Shown here piece by piece: positions 1-5,134 of a DNA stretch of 5,134 nucleotides. Source of the stretch: Pseudomonadota bacterium (GTDB lineage: Bacteria > Pseudomonadota > Alphaproteobacteria > UBA9219 > RGZA01); the NCBI GenBank assembly GCA_016195205.1, contig JACQAB010000156.1, forward strand, positions 1-5,134, written 5' to 3'. The stretch's first letter is position 1, and every line of letters starts with the position of its first letter. The position numbers and the translations under genes were made by a program. The notes under the pieces were generated by a model. That model did no database searches. It saw nothing but the letters and a program-made list of their open reading frames with translations, and was not told where the DNA came from.

Positions 1-63
1 CCGGCCTATAAAATCTATTGGCCGGTGAAAAATCCCATCTTGTCGGAACGCGATTTCGCTTAA
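1..63 (+). CDS. C-terminal end of a convergent gene, probably an RmlC-like dTDP-sugar 3,5-epimerase (partial)
   Basis: Read from base 1 in frame 1, the plus strand gives 20 codons and a TAA stop at 61-63, so only the tail of this gene is in the window. The peptide contains IYWPVKNPILSERD just before its end. A pattern of I-x-W-P, a few residues, then P-[IL]-L-S-[EDK]-[RK]-D close to the C-terminus is characteristic, from memory, of dTDP-4-dehydrorhamnose 3,5-epimerases (RmlC/RfbC) and related cupin sugar epimerases. These act in the cytoplasm on nucleotide sugars destined for O-antigen or exopolysaccharide. The catalytic residues lie outside the window, so function rests on this motif alone. 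The gene converges on the permease and their stop codons overlap. Other nucleotide-sugar cupins, or a chance open frame, remain possible. Confidence 0.6.
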   Translation, partial: PAYKIYWPVKNPILSERDFA

Positions 64-3000
64 GCGGGCTCTTCCGCGGCTTCGACTTTTGCTTTTTCGG
101 CGTGATGATCCGCCGCCAGCAGCATATACACCGCCGGCACCACGAAAAGCGTGAACAGCGTGCCAATCGAAAGGCCGGTGCCAATCACCAACCCCATGTT
201 GAAGCGTGAAATGGCCCCCGCGCCGCTGGCCAGGATCAGCGGCACCACGCCCAGCACCATGGCGGCCGTGGTCATCAGAATGGGCCGCAGGCGGATGCTG
301 GCGGCGGCGATGATCGCGTCATGCTTGCTCATGCCTTCGCGCTGCATGTCGTTGGCGAATTCGGTGATCAGAATGCCGTGCTTGCTGATCAGCCCCATCA
401 GCGTCACCAGCCCGACTTGCGTATAAATGTTCAGGCTCGCGCCGCCGATGCCCAGCGTGATGAAAATCAACGCGCCGGCGATCGACATCGGCACCGAGAT
501 CAGAATAATGAATGGATCGCGGAAGCTTTCGAACTGCGCCGTCAGGGTCAGGAAAATAATAATCAGCGCGAAAACGAAGGTCAGGATAAAACCGCTGGAT
601 TCCTGGGAAAACTGCCGTGACTGTCCGCCGTAATCCACCGCATAACCCTGCGGCAGGCTGCGCGCCGCCAGATCTTTTAAATAGGTCAGCGCCTCGCCCT
701 GCGACACACCAGGCAGCATCATGCCTTGAATGGTGGCGGCGTTCATCTGCTGGAAGCGGTTCAGCGATTGCGGCACGGTCTGCATTTTAATGCTGGCGAT
801 GGTGGAAAGCGGCACCGTCGCCCCGCTGGCGGTGCGGATGTAATAATCACTCAGCTGCTGCGTATTTAGGCGCGAGGTTTGCTGCACCTGCGGGATCACC
901 TTATAGGAGCGATTGGCGAAGCTGAAATAATTCACATAGCCGCCGCCCAGCATGGAGGTCAGCGAACTTCCCACATCGTTCATGGTCAGGCCCAGCTGCG
1001 CGGTTTTGCTGCGGTCGATTTCCACCACCGCCTGCGGCTGGTCGATCTTCAAATCCTGATCGAGGAAGATGAACAAGCCGCTTTTCTGCGCTTCCTGAAG
1101 AAAACTCGTCGCCACTTCGTTCAGCCGCTCGAACGGCTGGGTGGTGGTAATGACAAATTGCACCGGCAAGCCGCGCGCACCCGGCAGCGGCGGCGGCTGG
1201 AAGGCCGCGGCTTTCACACCAGCCACGCCGGCCAAATCTTTCTGCATCAAAGGCTGCAACTCATTCGAAGTGCGCTTGCGCTCATCCCAGGGCTTCAGCA
1301 CCATGCCCGCGATTGATTGGCCCGGGGAATCCAGCTGGAACACATGGTTGGTTTCCGGATATCCGGCAAAAAGCTTGTACACTTCCGCCGTATACATCAG
1401 CCGCTGCTGCAAGGTGGCGGTAGGCGCCGGGGTGGAAGAAGAAATCAGCACGCCTTGGTCTTCCTGGGGCGCCAGCTCGCTTTTAGCGCTGGAATAGAAA
1501 AAATAAATGCTGCCCAGCACGATCAGCGCGAACACCGCCGTGACGGAAATATAATCCAGGCTGTGGCGCAGAAGATTTTCATAAAGCCGGTGCACTTTCT
1601 CGAAAGTGCGGTCGATGGCATCCACCAGCTGCTCTTCCCAGCCCTGGCGCGCCGCATCGTGCGGCTTCAAAAAGCGCGCGCACAGCATGGGCGAAAGCGT
1701 CAGCGCCACGACGGCCGATATCACCACCGCGCCCACCAGCGTAAAGGCAAATTCGGTGAACAAGGCGCCGGTCAGCCCGCCCTGAAAACCAATCGGCACG
1801 TAGACCGCCACCAGCACCACGGTCATGGCGATGATGGGATTGGCCAGCTCGCGCGCGGCGCGGATGGCGGCATCAAAAGGCTTCATACCCTCGGCAATGT
1901 GGCGGTTGACGTTTTCCACGACGATGATCGCGTCGTCGACCACCAAGCCGATGCCTAGCACCAGCGCCAGCAGCGTGAGAAGATTGATGGAAAAGCCAAA
2001 GGCCAGCATCGCCACGAAGGCGCCGATCAAGGATAAGGGAATGGCCACGATGGGAATCATCACCGAGCGCGGCGAGCCCAGGAAGGCGAACACCACCAGC
2101 GTGACAATAATCAGCGCCAGCATCAGCGTATGAATCACTTCCGAGATCGAGCTGTTCACAAAGGCCGTGGAGTCATAAACGATCTTGGCCTGAATGCCCT
2201 GCGGCAGCTGCTGCTGAATATCGGGAAAAACATCGCGCACGCGCTTGATCACATCCAGCAGGTTTGCGGTGGGGGTGATTTTGATGCCGATATACACCGC
2301 CTGCTTGCCGTCGAAACCGACACGGGATTCATAATCGTCGGCGCCCAGGGTGACATTGGCCACGTCTTTCAAACGCACCAGCGCGCCACCCTGCTGTTTC
2401 ACGATCAGGTCGCGGAACTCGTCCAGCGTGTGCAGGCTGGTGGAGGCCGTCAGGTTGATCTGCACCATCTGGCCCTTGGTGTTGCCCAGGCCCGAGATAA
2501 AATCGTTTTTGGCCAGGGCATCCCGCACATCCGTAGCGGTAAGGCCATGGGCCGCCAGTTTCTGCGGATCCATCCAGGCGCGCAGGGCGAAATTCTGCCC
2601 GCCCAGAATCTGCGCGGTCTGCACGCCGTCCAGCGCCTGCAGCTTGGGCTGCACCATGCGCACCAGATAATCGGTGATGTTGTTGCGCGCCAGCACGTCG
2701 CTGTTGAAGCCCAGATACATCGCAGCGATGGTCTGGCCCACTTCCACGCTCAGCACCGGCTGTTGCGATCCGGGTGGCATCTGATTCAACACCGACTGCA
2801 CCTTGGTGTTGATTTCGGTCAGCGCCTTGTTGGAATCATAGTTCAGGCGCAGGTTGGCGGTGATGGTGCTGGTGCTGTTGCGACTGACCGAGGTCATGTA
2901 ATCGATGCCGCTGGCCTGGGCAATGGCGTTTTCCAGCGGCGCGGTGATGAATCCTGCCACCACGTCGGGGTCGGCGCCGTAATAGGTGGTGGTTACCGTC

Positions 3001-3134
3001 ACCACCGCGTTCTGGGTGCGCGGGAATTGCAGCACCGGCAGCGCCATTAACGCGCGCAGGCCCAGCACCAGGATCATCAGGCTGATCACCGTGGCCAGCA
3101 CCGGGCGGCGAATGAAAATATCGGTATAATGCAT
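60..3134 (-). CDS. RND multidrug efflux permease, HAE-1 family (MexI-like)
   Basis: Inner-membrane proton/drug antiporter of a tripartite pump, 1024 residues, the normal full length. It starts MHYTDIFIRRPVLA, the typical cytoplasmic N-terminus before TM1 (about 12-31). A large periplasmic loop (about 32-332) follows, then TM2-TM6 (about 334-486), TM7 (about 530-547), a second periplasmic loop (about 548-847) and TM8-TM12 (about 848-1006). The proton-relay residues are all visible: D400 and D401 in the TM4 motif GLVVDDAIIVVEN, K918 in TM10 (GLISKHGILITEF), and R948 and T955 in TM11 (RLRPILMTT). They match AcrB D407, D408, K940, R971 and T978, so the pump should be functional. The distal pocket keeps one or two of AcrB's phenylalanines, but the switch-loop region is shortened. 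The tail after 1006 is charged and rich in Ala and Glu. The ATG at 3132-3134 is preceded by AGGA with an 8-base spacer. Overall wording is closest to MexI-type permeases; the substrate cannot be told from sequence. Confidence 0.97.
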   Translation of the reverse strand: MHYTDIFIRRPVLATVISLMILVLGLRALMALPVLQFPRTQNAVVTVTTTYYGADPDVVAGFITAPLENAIAQASGIDYMTSVSRNSTSTITANLRLNYDSNKALTEINTKVQSVLNQMPPGSQQPVLSVEVGQTIAAMYLGFNSDVLARNNITDYLVRMVQPKLQALDGVQTAQILGGQNFALRAWMDPQKLAAHGLTATDVRDALAKNDFISGLGNTKGQMVQINLTASTSLHTLDEFRDLIVKQQGGALVRLKDVANVTLGADDYESRVGFDGKQAVYIGIKITPTANLLDVIKRVRDVFPDIQQQLPQGIQAKIVYDSTAFVNSSISEVIHTLMLALIIVTLVVFAFLGSPRSVMIPIVAIPLSLIGAFVAMLAFGFSINLLTLLALVLGIGLVVDDAIIVVENVNRHIAEGMKPFDAAIRAARELANPIIAMTVVLVAVYVPIGFQGGLTGALFTEFAFTLVGAVVISAVVALTLSPMLCARFLKPHDAARQGWEEQLVDAIDRTFEKVHRLYENLLRHSLDYISVTAVFALIVLGSIYFFYSSAKSELAPQEDQGVLISSSTPAPTATLQQRLMYTAEVYKLFAGYPETNHVFQLDSPGQSIAGMVLKPWDERKRTSNELQPLMQKDLAGVAGVKAAAFQPPPLPGARGLPVQFVITTTQPFERLNEVATSFLQEAQKSGLFIFLDQDLKIDQPQAVVEIDRSKTAQLGLTMNDVGSSLTSMLGGGYVNYFSFANRSYKVIPQVQQTSRLNTQQLSDYYIRTASGATVPLSTIASIKMQTVPQSLNRFQQMNAATIQGMMLPGVSQGEALTYLKDLAARSLPQGYAVDYGGQSRQFSQESSGFILTFVFALIIIFLTLTAQFESFRDPFIILISVPMSIAGALIFITLGIGGASLNIYTQVGLVTLMGLISKHGILITEFANDMQREGMSKHDAIIAAASIRLRPILMTTAAMVLGVVPLILASGAGAISRFNMGLVIGTGLSIGTLFTLFVVPAVYMLLAADHHAEKAKVEAAEEPA

Positions 3135-3142
3135 AGAAAAAA

Positions 3143-3146
3143 TCCT
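3143..3146 (-). promoter_or_regulatory. Ribosome binding site of the RND permease
   Basis: On the minus strand AGGA lies 8 bases before the permease ATG (3132-3134), a standard Shine-Dalgarno distance. It overlaps the adaptor's TAG stop (3145-3147), so ribosomes finishing the adaptor end on the start site of the permease. This supports the chosen permease start and translation from one shared transcript. Confidence 0.75.
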
Positions 3147-4275
3147 AACGGTCTTCAGGATGCGGATCAGAATCGAAGCGGGGCTGAATTTTGTTGTTGA
3201 TGATGATGGACGAACCGTTCTGCAGCTTGATCTGCCCGGTGGTGACCACCTGATCGCCCTCTTTCAACCCGGTCAGCACGGCTACCTGGTCGCCGCGCGT
3301 GTCGCCGGTGGTGACAAAAGTCTGCCGGGCCACGATCTGCGGCTTGCCCTTGGCGTCTTTGCTGGCATTGTCGACCAGAAAAACCGTGTTGCCATAGGGA
3401 TTATAGGTGATCGCCGTCTGTGGCAGGGTGATCAGCTTCTGCGGATCGCCGGTGGCGATTTCCGCCGTGGCATACATGCCGGGCAACAGCAGGCGCTTCT
3501 CGTTTTTCAACGTCACGCGCAGTTGAATATTACGCGTGTTGGGATCGACCTTGGCGTTGATGGCGCTTAGCTGCCCTTCGAAAACCTGGTTAGGATAAGT
3601 ATCGGTTTTCACCGTTACCTTCTGGCCGATCTGCAGCTGCGGCAGACTTTGCTGGGGCAGATACAGATCAAGAAAAATGGGATCCAGTTGCTGCAGCGTC
3701 ACCACTGTCATGCCAGGATCCACATGCTGGCCCACATCCACCGCGCGGATGCCCACCTGCCCGGCGAAAGGCGCGCGGATGATTTTTTTGTCGACAATCG
3801 CCTGCTGCTGAACCACCTGCGCCTTGGCGCTGGTCAGGTTGGCGGCATCAGTATCCACCTGCGCCTTGCTGATGGCCTGGATCTTGAACTGCTTCTGGTC
3901 GCGGGCATAGGTGATTTCGGCGAGCTTGGCGGCGGCTTCCAGCGAACGCAGGCGGGCGATGTCGTCGCCCGTACGCAGGCGCACCAGCACCATGCCTTCT
4001 TTAACTTCGCTGCCGGATTCAAAATGGATGGAATCGACAATGCCCGCCACTTCAGGCGATAAATCGGCGCCGTTCACCGCGCGCAGCCCGCCAACGCCCT
4101 TCAGCGTGGGCTGCCATTCCTGGTATTCGGCCTGCATGCTGGACACGGTTTGCGGCGGCGCGCCCGCGGCCGACATGAATTTTTTCATCATGTAACCGCC
4201 AAAGGCCTTAAAGCCGAACACTCCGGTCAGCACCAGCCCCACCAACACCAGCATGATGATCATCCGCTTCGTCAT
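3145..4275 (-). CDS. RND efflux periplasmic adaptor subunit (membrane fusion protein, MexH-like)
   Basis: Periplasmic linker of the tripartite pump, 376 residues, joining the permease to the outer-membrane channel. Residues 5-21 form one hydrophobic helix after a positively charged MTKR start. No lipobox cysteine is visible, so the protein is probably held by an uncleaved N-terminal anchor and not by a lipid. Domains in order: first half of the barrel-sandwich (lipoyl-like) domain (about 68-102, with SPEVAGIVDSIHFESGSEVKEG), a coiled-coil hairpin (about 103-163), the second lipoyl half (about 166-198, IRAPFAGQVGIRAVDVGQHVDPG), a beta-barrel (about 199-275), and a membrane-proximal domain up to about 355. 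The hairpin tip keeps Arg125 and Ser136 of the RLS motif but has Gln129 where Leu is usual. The IRAPF-GQVG-R-VD-GQ-V-PG wording is typical of the MexH branch. The start overlaps the channel gene's stop by 4 bases; Met5 is an alternative start. Confidence 0.95.
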   Translation of the reverse strand: MTKRMIIMLVLVGLVLTGVFGFKAFGGYMMKKFMSAAGAPPQTVSSMQAEYQEWQPTLKGVGGLRAVNGADLSPEVAGIVDSIHFESGSEVKEGMVLVRLRTGDDIARLRSLEAAAKLAEITYARDQKQFKIQAISKAQVDTDAANLTSAKAQVVQQQAIVDKKIIRAPFAGQVGIRAVDVGQHVDPGMTVVTLQQLDPIFLDLYLPQQSLPQLQIGQKVTVKTDTYPNQVFEGQLSAINAKVDPNTRNIQLRVTLKNEKRLLLPGMYATAEIATGDPQKLITLPQTAITYNPYGNTVFLVDNASKDAKGKPQIVARQTFVTTGDTRGDQVAVLTGLKEGDQVVTTGQIKLQNGSSIIINNKIQPRFDSDPHPEDR

Positions 4276-5134
4276 TCCTTGCTCTGCCCCTTGTTGTTTT
4301 CCGTGATCGTGACTGTTTGTGTTTCAGCAAAGTTTTCGCGGTTCCACCAGCCGCCGCCCAGCGCCTGGAACAAAGCCGCCGTATCGGCATAGCGGCGCGC
4401 CTGCGCCTGCACCCGGGCGATTTTCGATTGCTGGAAAGCCTGTTCGGCGTTCAGTAGCGCCAGATGGCTGATCGCGCCTTCCTTGAACTGGCTGCGGGCC
4501 AGATCCAGGCTGTCGCGGGCGGCGCGTTCAGCCGCCAGTTGGGATTTCAGCGCCTCGGCATCCGATTGCAGGGCGCGCAGGGCATCAGCCACGTTCTGAA
4601 ACGCCGTCAGCACCGTGCCGCGATACTGCGCCGCGGCGCGGTCGAACTCGGCCTCGGCGGCGTTGCGTTTGTGCCGCAGCTCCCCGCCGCGGAAAACCGG
4701 CTGCAGCAGATTGGCGCCCAGATTCCACACGATGCTGCCGGGCGAAAACAGGTCGGGAATATTACCGGCATTGGCGCCGTAACCGGCGGTAAGCGAAATC
4801 TGCGGCAGCATGTTGGCCGTGGCCACGCCGATTTCGGCGCTGGCGGCGTGAAGCTCGGCCTCGGCGGCTTTGATGTCGGGTCGTTGCTCGATCAGCTTCG
4901 AAGGCAGGCTGAGCGGCAATTCTTCGGGCAGCTTCAGCCCGTCTAAACGGAATTCATCTTGGGGCGCTTGGGCAGGAAAGTTTCCGGCCAGTACCGAAAG
5001 CTGGTGGCGGATCTGCGCCAGTTGCTTTTCCAGCACCGGCAAGGTGGCCTGCACATTGGCCAGCGTGGCCGCCTGGGCCAGCACGTCGGTCTTGGCGATG
5101 CCGCCTAGCTCCAGTTGCTTTTTCAGGGTGTTCA
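4272..5134 (-). CDS. Outer-membrane efflux channel, NodT/OprM family (partial, N-terminus outside window)
   Basis: TolC-like outer-membrane factor through which the pump exports substrate. The open frame runs to the right edge, so the start, signal peptide and any lipobox cysteine are missing. 286 residues are visible, about 60 percent of the usual 450-500. An internal GTG at 5082-5084 is not the true start: the frame continues upstream with GGIAKTDVLAQ, a typical NodT-family segment. Numbered from the first whole codon, other hallmarks are LPSKLIEQRPDIKAAEAEL around 76-94, IGVATANMLPQISLTAGYG after it, QPVFRGGEL at 144-152, and the family ending ALFQALGGGWW at 253-263. The segments around GGIAKTDVL and EGAISHLALLNAEQA are the corresponding positions of the two structural repeats of this fold. 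A polar tail of about 23 residues follows GGGWW. It is the first visible gene of the operon and overlaps the adaptor start by 4 bases. Confidence 0.95.
   Translation of the reverse strand, partial: NTLKKQLELGGIAKTDVLAQAATLANVQATLPVLEKQLAQIRHQLSVLAGNFPAQAPQDEFRLDGLKLPEELPLSLPSKLIEQRPDIKAAEAELHAASAEIGVATANMLPQISLTAGYGANAGNIPDLFSPGSIVWNLGANLLQPVFRGGELRHKRNAAEAEFDRAAAQYRGTVLTAFQNVADALRALQSDAEALKSQLAAERAARDSLDLARSQFKEGAISHLALLNAEQAFQQSKIARVQAQARRYADTAALFQALGGGWWNRENFAETQTVTITENNKGQSKE
4276..4292 (-). promoter_or_regulatory. Translation start region of the adaptor (ambiguous Shine-Dalgarno, ATGA coupling)
   Basis: The minus strand reads AAGGGGCAGAGCAAGGA directly before the ATG at 4273-4275. There are three partial Shine-Dalgarno matches: AAGGGG 11 bases away, GAG 6 bases away, and AAGGA touching the ATG. 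The last could instead serve Met5 (ATG at 4261-4263) with a 12-base spacer. The first ATG overlaps the TGA stop of the upstream channel gene (4272-4274) as ATGA, the usual arrangement for translational coupling, so the first ATG is preferred. Confidence 0.5.

Noticed and set aside
1..25. Perfect 6-base inverted repeat CCGGCC/GGCCGG (1-6 and 20-25) with a 13-base loop, a possible operon terminator.
   Set aside because: It lies within the probable coding end of the plus-strand gene. No T-run follows it on the plus strand, and the minus-strand 3' flank is outside the window. The long loop and short stem make a terminator weakly supported.
1317..1958. A 213-codon plus-strand open frame with a His- and Arg-rich product.
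   Set aside because: It is antisense to the permease TM and second periplasmic region, with low-complexity composition and no motif; a codon-bias shadow.
2130..3050. A 306-codon open frame on the plus strand, opposite the permease N-terminal half.
   Set aside because: It is antisense to an unmistakable RND permease. Its His/Gln/Gly/Arg-rich composition with no recognisable domain is typical of the shadow frame of a GC-rich gene.
3124..3129. TATAAT on the plus strand at the permease start, resembling a -10 box for an antisense promoter.
   Set aside because: No convincing -35 element lies at the right distance upstream, and a single hexamer match is expected by chance.
3834..4040. A 68-codon minus-strand open frame inside the adaptor gene in another frame.
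   Set aside because: It is wholly nested in the adaptor coding sequence, its product is Pro/Ser/Arg-rich with no domain, and the adaptor frame is intact across it.
5082..5084. GTG as a possible start codon of the outer-membrane channel.
   Set aside because: The frame stays open to the window edge and the upstream codons encode a conserved NodT-family segment, so this GTG is an internal valine.

Overview
The window is dense protein-coding DNA from a Gram-negative bacterium, most likely a proteobacterium. The evidence is a complete tripartite RND (resistance-nodulation-division) efflux cassette, which requires an inner and an outer membrane. GC content is moderately high by eye. The exact lineage cannot be read from the sequence, and an alphaproteobacterial or other environmental proteobacterial source is only a guess.

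Layout: almost everything lies on the minus strand, so the operon reads from right to left. At the right edge (5134 to 4272) is the C-terminal part of a NodT/OprM-type outer-membrane channel whose start lies outside the window. Its stop overlaps the start of a periplasmic adaptor (4275 to 3145) in an ATGA junction. Ten bases after the adaptor ends comes a full-length HAE-1-type RND permease (3134 to 60). At the far left, bases 1 to 63 on the plus strand read as the last 20 codons of a convergent gene. Its ending resembles the C-terminus of RmlC-type dTDP-4-dehydrorhamnose 3,5-epimerases. Its stop codon and the permease stop codon share the palindrome TTAA.

How the genes work together: the permease uses the proton gradient to pump substrate from the periplasm or inner membrane. 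The adaptor bridges permease and channel, and the outer-membrane channel carries substrate out of the cell. The adaptor and permease look most like the MexH/MexI branch of the family, judged from remembered motifs and not from a search. The gene order here (channel, adaptor, permease) differs from the usual adaptor-permease-channel order of Pseudomonas mex operons. No regulator, promoter or terminator of the operon is visible; the promoter should lie to the right of base 5134.

I found no RNA gene, mobile element, CRISPR array or long repeat, and there is no intergenic stretch longer than 10 bases. I see no evidence of a new type of system. The points most worth a second look are the convergent shared-stop junction with a probable nucleotide-sugar gene, the imperfect RLS-like motif in the adaptor hairpin, and the shortened phenylalanine-poor switch-loop region of the permease.
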